Below, piece by piece: positions 8,467 to 14,706 of a stretch of DNA of 36,159 nt. Positions within the stretch are counted from its first letter, which is position 1; every line of letters begins with the position of its first letter. A model generated the notes under the pieces. That model worked only from the letters and a program-made list of their open reading frames with translations, was not told the origin of the DNA and searched no databases. Source of the stretch: an uncultured Flavobacteriaceae bacterium (GTDB lineage: Bacteria; Bacteroidota; Bacteroidia; Flavobacteriales; Flavobacteriaceae). The position numbers were made by a program, and so were the translations under genes. Location: positions 1 through 36,159 of the forward strand of contig CANNCM010000012.1 in assembly GCA_947503105.1 (NCBI GenBank). Reading direction: 5' to 3'.

Positions 8467-8937
8467 ATGAAAAAACTACTCTTACTCTCCGCTTTATTAA
8501 TCTTCGCTTGTCAAAAGCCAACAAAAATTTCTGAAAAAGAAATTATGGATACATTTGAGAATTTTTTTGAGGTTTTAGATAACGACTTAGACAGTCTTCA
8601 TTCTTTAGTTACAGACGACTTTTTTATTTTCGAAAATAGCAGGCGCTATACAAAAGATGAATTTATTGCCTTTGTAAAAAGTTTCGACATTGTAAGCAGT
8701 AAGCGAAAATTTGAAAATATTACAATTGATAGAGATTACAATTCTGCTCATATTTCTCTCAAACAATTTGGTGAGTTTATTGTAAACACACCAGAGGGTA
8801 GAACTAAACTTGAATTTGAGTGGCTTGAAAGCACATATGCAGTTAAGGAGGGCGATACATTGAAGTTTAAATTCTATTTTTCAGAGGCTGTCAAAACCAA
8901 AGCCACTAATTTAGATGCAGAGCAAGCTAAACCATAG
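8467..8937 (+). CDS. Small NTF2-like lipoprotein
   Basis: 156 residues. An upstream in-frame ATG at 8440 exists, but ATG 8467 is the natural start because it places a textbook lipoprotein signal at the N terminus (KKLLLLSALLIFACQ, Cys 17). The mature part (EKEIMDTFENFFEVLDNDLDS...FENSRRYTKDEFIAFVKSFD) has the helix-helix-strand layout of SnoaL/NTF2-like proteins of unknown ligand. The last residues, Lys-Pro-stop, come from the same 38-bp repeat (8928-8965) that ends the next small gene, and that repeat is the antisense 3' end of an integrase gene. So the C terminus may have been re-cut by recombination. Confidence 0.75.
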   Translation: MKKLLLLSALLIFACQKPTKISEKEIMDTFENFFEVLDNDLDSLHSLVTDDFFIFENSRRYTKDEFIAFVKSFDIVSSKRKFENITIDRDYNSAHISLKQFGEFIVNTPEGRTKLEFEWLESTYAVKEGDTLKFKFYFSEAVKTKATNLDAEQAKP

Positions 8938-8985
8938 GCATATCTTCTTCTTTTAATTCAGCTATCTTTAACCTCTTAGGTAGCT
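8927..8985 (-). pseudogene. Tyrosine recombinase 3'-end remnant B
   Basis: The minus strand reads IAELKEEDMPMV and a TAG stop at 8927-8929. Upstream, a 1-base loss relative to remnant C shifts the frame (YLRG can still be read in the neighbouring frame). 8928-8965 matches 9155-9192 at 36 of 38 positions. The C-terminal signature LEIAELxEEDMP is, to my knowledge, typical of Bacteroidota phage-type integrases, downstream of the GHSSINV motif that is not retained here. The remnant overlaps the last codons of the lipoprotein at 8467. Confidence 0.65.
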
Positions 8986-9011
8986 TAACTAATTTTTCTA
9001 TCTTAGATGAA

Positions 9012-9164
9012 ATGAAAGAACATAAATCAGCAATTGGTGCAGGAATAGGATTACTTGTAGGGATTATCATTGGTAGCATCACTAACAATGTTGGATTATG
9101 GATTGCATTAGGATTAAGTTTTGGAGCAGGAATTGGCAGTATGTTTGATGACTTTAAACCATAG
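9012..9164 (+). CDS. 50-residue glycine-zipper membrane protein
   Basis: The frame from ATG 9012 encodes MKEHKSAIGAGIGLLVGIII, then a short GSITNNVG turn, then LWIALGLSFGAGIGSMF and DDFKP. Two hydrophobic Gly-rich helices joined by a turn give a small hairpin membrane protein. GxxxG-type spacing suggests helix packing. No known family is assigned. As in the lipoprotein at 8467, the final Lys-Pro-stop lies inside the 38-bp repeat. Another ATG at 9007 in a different frame stops at once. The coding call rests on composition and the clean two-helix pattern only. Confidence 0.5.
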   Translation: MKEHKSAIGAGIGLLVGIIIGSITNNVGLWIALGLSFGAGIGSMFDDFKP

Positions 9165-9270
9165 GCATATCTTCTTCTTTCAATTCTGCTATTTCTAAAC
9201 CACGTAAATATGTTAGAGATACATTTATAGACGAATGCCCCACAGCTTTCTGTAGCTTGGTTCTAGAGCC
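9154..9270 (-). pseudogene. Tyrosine recombinase 3'-end remnant C (longest)
   Basis: The minus strand reads RTKLQKAVGHSSINV, then SLTYLRGLEIAELK, then EEDMPMV and a TAA stop at 9154-9156. GHSSIN...TYLR is the conserved (G)H...Y region of tyrosine recombinases, with the box II His and the catalytic Tyr in TY. The rest of the gene (about 90 percent) is missing. To the right the sequence runs into a 34-bp block (9268-9302) that is repeated at 10295-10328. The remnant overlaps the end of the small membrane protein gene by 11 bp. It is the best evidence that the 8.4-9.3 kb region was shaped by an integrase. The gap 9165-9416 holds this remnant and the promoter region of the next gene. Confidence 0.75.
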
Positions 9271-9416
9271 AGTTATAAAACTTTTACAGAAATATAGGGG
9301 CTACTTTGCTGTTTTCCCAATGGATTTTGTGCCAAAGTTTATTAGCTTTTTTTTATTTCATTAAAATGTGATGAATTTTGTATATTTACTTGCAATTAAC
9401 CATTAATATTATAAGA

Positions 9417-10220
9417 ATGAAAAATTTAAAAAAATTAATTTTAGTATTTGTAGGACTCCTTTTTGTGTCTTGCGGAGGGAATCCTAATTACGAAAAAAAC
9501 GTGGCAACAGCTCAAAAATTATTTGCACTTCATGGTGAGGAAAAACTTGATGAGCAACTTGCTTTAGTTAGTAAAGATCTTAAACTGTACACGCCAATGT
9601 ATGGTTCTTCAGAACCCTTAGGGTATGATGCATATGCATCTATTCTAAAAGGATATCAAGATAACTTTGAGGACATTAAATACAATGCTCAAGCTTGGCT
9701 TCCTGGAGTTGATACATTAACTCTCAAACCTGACGGTAGTGTTAGGACCTATGGTACTTGGACAGGAAAAAACTCAACCACTGGCAAAGAGCTTAACCTA
9801 AATGGGTATTGGTATTTTAATTTTGATGCCGAAGGAAAAGTCATAGCTCAAGGCGACTTTTTTGATTATGGAGGAATGATGCAGGCTGTTGGATCTAAAA
9901 ACCCGGTTTTAGTAACACTGAAAGTTTTGCCAGGAAAAAAACAAGCGATGATAGATCTTCTTAATACTCCTGATGGTTTACAAACTACAAGAGATTATGA
10001 TGGATGTCTGTCACTTGAGGCCTTCTTTAATGATGAAACCAATACCTATTACATTTACGGAGATTGGGCGTCATATGAACATTATCAAAAATATCTTGAC
10101 TGGAGATTTAATGGCGATGAGAGCAAAATGGCACAACAAGTAATGGCACTTTGTGTTGGAGGACAAGAAGGATTAACTCCTATATTTCCTAACACAGATT
10201 ACTCATCATTTAGTAATTAA
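9417..10220 (+). CDS. Lipoprotein with SnoaL/NTF2-like and ABM-like domains
   Basis: 267 residues from ATG 9417. An upstream in-frame start at 9378 would bury the signal peptide, so 9417 is chosen. Lipoprotein signal KKLILVFVGLLFVSCGG. The first domain, ~25-155 (TAQKLFALHGEEKLDEQLAL; YGSSEPLGYDAYASILKGYQ; TYGTWTGKNSTTGKELNLNG; GDFFDYGGMM), has the SnoaL-like polyketide-cyclase/NTF2 pattern. The second, ~160-250 (NPVLVTLKVLPGKKQAMIDL; DYDGCLSLEAFFNDETNTYY; YGDWASYEHYQKYLDWR), matches the antibiotic-biosynthesis-monooxygenase (ABM) dimeric alpha/beta barrel. The substrate is unknown. It is a periplasm-facing, membrane-anchored protein standing alone between the integrase scars and the regulator gene. 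Confidence 0.8.
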   Translation: MKNLKKLILVFVGLLFVSCGGNPNYEKNVATAQKLFALHGEEKLDEQLALVSKDLKLYTPMYGSSEPLGYDAYASILKGYQDNFEDIKYNAQAWLPGVDTLTLKPDGSVRTYGTWTGKNSTTGKELNLNGYWYFNFDAEGKVIAQGDFFDYGGMMQAVGSKNPVLVTLKVLPGKKQAMIDLLNTPDGLQTTRDYDGCLSLEAFFNDETNTYYIYGDWASYEHYQKYLDWRFNGDESKMAQQVMALCVGGQEGLTPIFPNTDYSSFSN

Positions 10221-10294
10221 TAATTAAAACCTGTTTGCCAATATAGAGTCTATTCAAACAAGAAATTGTGTGGTGACTTTCGACGATAGGAGAA

Positions 10295-10430
10295 ACCAGT
10301 TATAAAGCCTTTACAGAGATGTAGGGCTTTTTTTAATCCCAATAATTTCAATAAAAGTCTGAAAAACTACACCCCTATTGATTTTAAGATCCTTTTCCTT
10401 TTTGAGGGCTGGCTGTCAAATGTATGTGTT
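10295..10430 (+). repeat. Partial integration scar: 34-bp block plus ATTGATTTTAAGAT module
   Basis: This lies in the 307-bp gap 10221-10527. 10295-10328 (CCAGTTATAAAGCCTTTACA...GTAGGGCT) repeats 9268-9302 with few changes, and the minus strand of both can encode CKxFITG. 10363-10430 (AAAACTACACCCCTATTGAT, then TTTAAGATCC and GAGGGCTGGCTG) repeats the distal part of att-like copies 2 and 3. The tRNA tail and hairpin are absent here. The scar lies just before the promoter of the sulfur-island regulator. The remainder of the gap is AT-rich and contains a possible promoter, TTTG (10440-10443) with TACTTTTA (10466-10473). Confidence 0.6.
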
Positions 10431-10527
10431 AATTAATGATTTGGTTCAGTTAACTCTTTTTTTTTTACTTTTACTTTAATGTTTTTCAATATAACAACAC
10501 ACAATAATTATCATATAAGTAAATAAG

Positions 10528-11163
10528 ATGGTTTTAGAATTAAAAAACAACTATGGTCATCTTTTTGAAGATGCACTCATAAATGAAATACTAGAAGTAG
10601 GCACTTTCAAAGAAGTGCCAGAGGGGTTTAAGCTAATGGAAATTGGTTCCTATATACGAAGTATGCCATTATTAGTTTCTGGTGCTATCAAAGTTTTGCG
10701 AGAAGATCATAATGGAGACGAGTTACTTTTGTACTATTTAGAAAAGGGAGAAACCTGCTCTATGACAATGACCTGTTGCATGGGACAGACAAAAAGCGAG
10801 ATTAGGGCAATAGCAGAAACAGATACTAAGCTCATTATGATACCTGTTCAAAAAATGGATTTATGGAGTTCCAAATATAAATCATGGAGAAATTTTGTTT
10901 TTGAAAGTTACCACAACCGATTAAATGAGATGCTGAATACAGTGGATAACATAGCGTTTCATAATATGGATGAGCGACTGCTTAATTATCTCAAAGAAAA
11001 AGCTCGAATCAATAAAGACAATACCATCCATAATACTCATCAAGAAATAGCATATGAATTGCATAGTTCTAGAGTCGTAATTTCTAGGCTGCTAAAGAAG
11101 TTAGAAAATCGTGGTAGTATTGAATTACATAGAAATCACATAAAAATCATCAACTTAGATTAG
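10528..11163 (+). CDS. Crp/Fnr-family transcriptional regulator of the sulfur island
   Basis: 211 residues. Residues ~1-120 form a cNMP-binding-like beta-roll (PEGFKLMEIGSYIRSMPLLV; GAIKVLREDHNGDELLLYYL; EKGETCSMTMTCCMG) and ~145-205 a winged HTH (NTHQEIAYELHSSRVVISRL, then LKKLENRGSIELHRNHIKI). The SRVVISRLLKKLE recognition helix is typical of the family. Classic cAMP-binding residues are not obvious. The Cys pair in MTMTCCMG, with another Cys in GETCS, could sense a reactive sulfur species or a metal, but that is inference. The gene heads the island whose four promoters each carry GTAAC-N4-GTTAC, so it is the prime candidate for binding them. No such site precedes its own start. A distant promoter TTTG/TACTTTTA lies at 10440-10473. 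Confidence 0.88.
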   Translation: MVLELKNNYGHLFEDALINEILEVGTFKEVPEGFKLMEIGSYIRSMPLLVSGAIKVLREDHNGDELLLYYLEKGETCSMTMTCCMGQTKSEIRAIAETDTKLIMIPVQKMDLWSSKYKSWRNFVFESYHNRLNEMLNTVDNIAFHNMDERLLNYLKEKARINKDNTIHNTHQEIAYELHSSRVVISRLLKKLENRGSIELHRNHIKIINLD

Positions 11164-11167
11164 CTAT

Positions 11168-11211
11168 GTAACTTTGGTTACTTCTGTTTCAGTTTTGGCG
11201 GCCTAAATTTG
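11168..11211 (+). promoter_or_regulatory. Operator 1 (GTAACTTTGGTTAC) and -7 box of the TauE gene
   Basis: The inverted repeat GTAAC-TTTG-GTTAC is at 11168-11181 (centre 11174.5). A perfect Bacteroidota -7 box, TAAATTTG, is at 11204-11211, starting 29.5 bp from the centre. If the box ends near -4, the operator is centred near -41, the class-II activator position. The ATG is 57.5 bp from the centre. Confidence 0.75.
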
Positions 11212-11231
11212 CCAAAATTAGAAACTTCCCT

Positions 11232-12044
11232 ATGGAATTATTAGAAATACTTGGTTTTATTAGCGCATTAATGATCGGAATCTCATTAGGTTTAATTGGA
11301 GGTGGTGGGTCTATTTTAGCAGTTCCTGTTCTAGCATATTTATTTTCTGTAAATGAAAAAATTGCAACAGCCTATTCTTTGTTTATTGTTGGAGCGAGTG
11401 CATTAGTAGGGGGCATAAAACAACATTTTAAAGGGTATGTAGATTGGAGAACGGCATTGGTATTTGGATTCCCTGCAATTATTGGTGTTACTACAGTTAG
11501 AAAATTTATTGTCCCTGCTTTGCCTGATGTTCTATTTAGTATTGATCATTTTGACTTTACCCGCAGAATGGGAATGTTTGGGTTGTTTGCATTATTAATG
11601 ATTCCAGCTGCATTTTCAATGTTAAAAAAGCGTCCACAAAACCAAAAACAAAAGAACGCAAAAGTAAAATATAATTATCCGTTAATACTTACAGAAGGTC
11701 TAATCGTAGGAGGTATTACTGGTATGATTGGTGCTGGAGGAGGGTTTTTAATTATACCTGCCCTCGTAATTTTAGCAAATGTAGATATGAAAGTCGCAGT
11801 AGGGACCTCATTAGTTATTATTGCCTTTAAGTCATTATTAGGATTTTTCTTTGGAGACGCCATATCGATGCAGATTGATTGGGGATTCTTACTCATTTTC
11901 ACTGGCCTCTCTTTTATTGGAATATTTATAGGAAGTTATTTGAGTAATTTTATTGACGGAACTAAATTAAAAAAAGGCTTCGGCTATTTCATTTTTGTAA
12001 TGGCGGGCTTCATTTTTTATATGGAATTCTTTGTCAAGCAATAA
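11232..12044 (+). CDS. tauE: TauE/SafE-family permease (sulfite/organosulfur exporter type)
   Basis: 270 residues with about eight hydrophobic helices in two repeated halves. Each half starts with the family's Gly-rich signature (GISLGLIGGGGSILAVPVL near residue 20; GGITGMIGAGGGFLIIPALV near residue 160), which defines the TauE/SafE (DUF81) family. Members export sulfite, sulfoacetate or related anions across the inner membrane. In the Staphylococcus cst operon a tauE gene accompanies CstA/CstB, and the same set recurs here. The gene stands alone between operators 1 and 2, so it is probably a single-gene unit. The likely role is removal of sulfite made by the downstream persulfide dioxygenase. 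Confidence 0.88.
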   Translation: MELLEILGFISALMIGISLGLIGGGGSILAVPVLAYLFSVNEKIATAYSLFIVGASALVGGIKQHFKGYVDWRTALVFGFPAIIGVTTVRKFIVPALPDVLFSIDHFDFTRRMGMFGLFALLMIPAAFSMLKKRPQNQKQKNAKVKYNYPLILTEGLIVGGITGMIGAGGGFLIIPALVILANVDMKVAVGTSLVIIAFKSLLGFFFGDAISMQIDWGFLLIFTGLSFIGIFIGSYLSNFIDGTKLKKGFGYFIFVMAGFIFYMEFFVKQ

Positions 12045-12157
12045 AGGCTTTAATATAAAGCTAATTAAACCAAACTTGAAGGATAGACATTTCTTATAGA
12101 CAATTTTTATAAAATCATTTCAATAAAATTATAACCCTTTATTAGCAATAATCCTTT

Positions 12158-12201
12158 GTAACTTAAGTTACTGTGCATCTTTTAAAGACGAATTAATTTT
12201 A
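12158..12201 (+). promoter_or_regulatory. Operator 2 (GTAACTTAAGTTAC) and -7 box of the cstB-like operon
   Basis: The perfect 14-bp palindrome GTAACTTAAGTTAC is at 12158-12171 (centre 12164.5). The -7-like box TAATTTTA at 12194-12201 begins exactly 29.5 bp from the centre, as at operator 1. The ATG is 61.5 bp from the centre. This promoter should serve the three-gene unit 12226-14574. Confidence 0.75.
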
Positions 12202-12225
12202 CAATATAATTTAAAAATAATTAAT

Positions 12226-13632
12226 ATGAACATTGAACAAATCTACACCGGTTGTCTTGCACAAGGCGCCTATTATATTGAAAGTAAAGGCGAGGTTGCC
12301 ATTATCGATCCATTACGAGAAGTCAAACCCTATTTAAATAGAGCAAAACAAAATGATGCAAAAATCAAATATATTTTTGAAACGCATTTCCATGCCGATT
12401 TTGTGAGTGGTCACTTAACACTGGCTAAAGAGACTGGAGCTCCAATAGTTTTTGGGCCCAATGCAAAGCCCTCTTTCGATGCCATAATCGCAGAGGATGA
12501 ACAGGAATTCAAATTAGGAGATGTAACCATTGTTGCTATACACACCCCTGGCCATACCATGGAAAGTACCACTTATCTTCTAAGAGATAAAAATGGTAAG
12601 GATCATGCAATTTTTAGTGGGGACACACTGTTTTTAGGAGATGTGGGACGACCAGATTTAGCTCAAAAAATGGGAGTTCTCACAGAAAAAGATTTAGCCG
12701 GATTCTTGTATGACAGCTTACGCGAAAAGATTATGCCTCTTGCAGATGATGTTATCGTATATCCTGCGCATGGCGCTGGCTCTGCTTGTGGAAAAAATAT
12801 GATGAAGGAAACCGTAGACACATTAGGTAATCAAAAGCAAATGAATTATGCCCTACGCGCAGACATGACAAAAGAGGAGTTTATTGCCGAAGTGACAGAG
12901 GGATTGTTGCCACCTCCTCAATATTTTCCTGCAAATGTAAAACTAAATAAAGAAGGATATGAGGATATAGATGAAATTTTAAACAGAGGAATCCATGAGT
13001 TGTCACCAGATGCTTTTGAAGTTGCTGCAAACGAAACTGCAGCAGTTATTCTAGATGTACGTCATCAAGGGGACTTTGCTAAAGGTCATATACCAAGATC
13101 CATATTTATTGGTCTAGACGGTAGTTTTGCTCCTTGGGTGGGGGCTTTAATTGCAGATATAAAGCAACCGATACTTTTAGTAACAGAAGAAGGTCGTGAG
13201 GAAGAAGCAATAACTCGACTTTCTAGAGTTGGTTTTGACAATACGCTGGGTTACCTTAAAGGAGGATTTGAGTCTTGGAAGAAAGCAGCAAAAGAATACG
13301 ATACAGTCCACTCAATAACTGCAGAACAATTCAAAAAAGAATTAGCAGAAAACAAACAACCAGTTTTTGATGTTCGCAAAAAGAGTGAATATTTATCTGA
13401 ACATGTCTTAGATGCGAATAATACACCGCTCGATTTCTTGAACGATCATCTTGCAGAATTTCCTGACACACCATTCTTTATTCATTGCGCTGGAGGTTAC
13501 AGAAGTATGATAGCCGCTTCGATCCTGAAAAGTCGTGGTATCCATAATCTTATTGACGTTAAAGGGGGCTTCAAAGCTATTCGAGAAGCTGGAGTTGCTG
13601 TTTCGGAATTTGTGTGTCCATCTACATTATAA
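12226..13632 (+). CDS. cstB: CstB-like persulfide dioxygenase-rhodanese fusion
   Basis: 468 residues in three domains. Residues 1-~240 are an ETHE1-type metallo-beta-lactamase fold. The mononuclear-iron ligands are recognisable: His54 in ETHFHADF, His110 in HTPGHT and Asp133 in FSGDTLF. The 56-residue His-His spacing matches human ETHE1 (79/135). Residues ~260-355 are a rhodanese-like domain whose catalytic Cys position reads TEEGRE (Thr320), so it is a pseudo-rhodanese. Residues ~365-468 are an intact rhodanese with Cys421 in HCAGGYRS. MBL / dead rhodanese / live rhodanese is the layout known for staphylococcal CstB, which oxidises low-molecular-weight persulfides to sulfite and transfers sulfane sulfur to give thiosulfate. 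It is the first gene of a unit with the single rhodanese and the methyltransferase. Confidence 0.88.
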   Translation: MNIEQIYTGCLAQGAYYIESKGEVAIIDPLREVKPYLNRAKQNDAKIKYIFETHFHADFVSGHLTLAKETGAPIVFGPNAKPSFDAIIAEDEQEFKLGDVTIVAIHTPGHTMESTTYLLRDKNGKDHAIFSGDTLFLGDVGRPDLAQKMGVLTEKDLAGFLYDSLREKIMPLADDVIVYPAHGAGSACGKNMMKETVDTLGNQKQMNYALRADMTKEEFIAEVTEGLLPPPQYFPANVKLNKEGYEDIDEILNRGIHELSPDAFEVAANETAAVILDVRHQGDFAKGHIPRSIFIGLDGSFAPWVGALIADIKQPILLVTEEGREEEAITRLSRVGFDNTLGYLKGGFESWKKAAKEYDTVHSITAEQFKKELAENKQPVFDVRKKSEYLSEHVLDANNTPLDFLNDHLAEFPDTPFFIHCAGGYRSMIAASILKSRGIHNLIDVKGGFKAIREAGVAVSEFVCPSTL

Positions 13633-13645
13633 ACATAATATTTTT

Positions 13646-13972
13646 ATGAAAAACATAAATCAAACTGAATGGCAAGAGTTAATTGCAAATGATAGTAATG
13701 CTGTAATTATTGATGTGAGAACTGCAAGAGAATGCGCAGAGGGTATTATTGAAAATGCAATTATGATTGATTTTTTAGACTTTAATTTGTTTAAAGAATG
13801 GATCGAAAAATTAGACAAAAACAAGAACTACTATATCTACTGCAGAAGTGGTCAGCGCAGCGCTCAGGCCTGTCAAAAATTAGATGAAATAGAAGTCAAT
13901 AGGACATACAATCTATTAGGAGGGATGTTGGCCTGGGGTGGCAGAACAGTAATACCAGAATTTAAATTATAA
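13646..13972 (+). CDS. Single-domain rhodanese (sulfurtransferase)
   Basis: 108 residues from ATG 13646. A longer in-frame start at 13535 would overlap the previous gene by ~100 bp and adds non-homologous residues, so it is rejected. The rhodanese fold motifs are complete: VIIDVRTARECAEGIIENA, the active loop YCRSGQRS with Cys66, and the end LLGGMLAWGG. A six-residue CRSGQR loop is typical of PspE/GlpE-type thiosulfate or persulfide sulfurtransferases. It lies 13 bp after the cstB-like gene and 2 bp before the methyltransferase, so it should be co-expressed from operator 2. It probably carries persulfide between SQR and CstB or shields it as protein persulfide, which is inference. Confidence 0.87.
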   Translation: MKNINQTEWQELIANDSNAVIIDVRTARECAEGIIENAIMIDFLDFNLFKEWIEKLDKNKNYYIYCRSGQRSAQACQKLDEIEVNRTYNLLGGMLAWGGRTVIPEFKL

Positions 13973-13974
13973 TA

Positions 13975-14574
13975 ATGGGAAACCACCCTAAAATTAAATT
14001 AGACTTAAACTATTGGGAAAGCCGTTATCGGGATAACACTACAGCTTGGGATTTAGGAACAATCTCTGAACCTCTAAAAGTATATTTTGATCAACTAAAG
14101 GATAAAAATATTAAGATATTAATTCCTGGTGGCGGCAATTCCTATGAGGCAGAATATTTACATCACATAGGATATAAAAATGTATATGTGGTTGATTTGT
14201 CCAAAACAGCTTTGATGAACGCAAAACATCGAATGCCAGAATTTCCTTCAGCACATTTAATCCACAGTGATTTTTTTGATTTAGAAATGAAATTTGACTT
14301 GATAATAGAGCAAACCTTTTTTTGTGCCATTCATCCATCATTAAGAACAAAATATGCCAAACAAGCACATCGCTTATTGAATAATAATGGTAAGTTAGTT
14401 GGTTTATTATTTAATGTACCTCTATACAAGGATCATCCCCCATTTGGTGGCAGTAAAGAAGAATATCGTTCTACTTTTTCACCCTATTTCAATATAGAAA
14501 TAATGACTACAAGTTATAATTCAGTCGAAAGTAGAGTTGGCAAAGAACTGTTTATTAAGGGAGTAAAAAAATAA
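13975..14574 (+). CDS. TPMT-family SAM-dependent methyltransferase
   Basis: 199 residues. TPMT-family marks: YWESRYRDNTTAWDLGTISE at the N terminus, the SAM-binding motif ILIPGGGNSYEAEYL, VYVVDLSKTAL, and IIEQTFFCAIHP after the acidic strand, then RLLNNNGKLVGLLFN and PPFGGSKEEY. The family (thiopurine, thiol, halide, arsenite methyltransferases) methylates soft nucleophiles such as thiols. Being the third gene of a persulfide-oxidation operon, 2 bp after the rhodanese, it most likely methylates sulfide or small thiols to volatile, less toxic products. This substrate is inferred from context. Standalone ubiE- or Tam-like methylation is less likely, given the conserved EQTFFCA segment. Confidence 0.82.
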   Translation: MGNHPKIKLDLNYWESRYRDNTTAWDLGTISEPLKVYFDQLKDKNIKILIPGGGNSYEAEYLHHIGYKNVYVVDLSKTALMNAKHRMPEFPSAHLIHSDFFDLEMKFDLIIEQTFFCAIHPSLRTKYAKQAHRLLNNNGKLVGLLFNVPLYKDHPPFGGSKEEYRSTFSPYFNIEIMTTSYNSVESRVGKELFIKGVKK

Positions 14575-14637
14575 ACTAAGATATTTACACGCCTTCTTTA
14601 TTGATTTATAGGGTTTTATACTATTAAATTTTGATAT

Positions 14638-14682
14638 GTAACAAATGTTACTGATTATTACTTGGTTAGTTATTTAAATTTA
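14638..14682 (+). promoter_or_regulatory. Operator 3 (GTAACAAATGTTAC) and -7 box of the SQR gene
   Basis: The inverted repeat GTAAC-AAAT-GTTAC is at 14638-14651 (centre 14644.5). The -7-like box TAAATTTA at 14675-14682 begins 30.5 bp from the centre. The ATG is 62.5 bp from the centre. It lies in the 132-bp gap between the methyltransferase and SQR genes, which makes SQR a separate unit. Confidence 0.75.
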
Positions 14683-14706
14683 TAAAAATTTCTAAATGAA
14701 CTAACT

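Noticed and set aside
13535-13645. Upstream ATG extension of the single rhodanese gene
   Set aside because: It would overlap the CstB-like gene by about 100 bp in another frame and adds residues without rhodanese character; ATG 13646 starts right at the domain.
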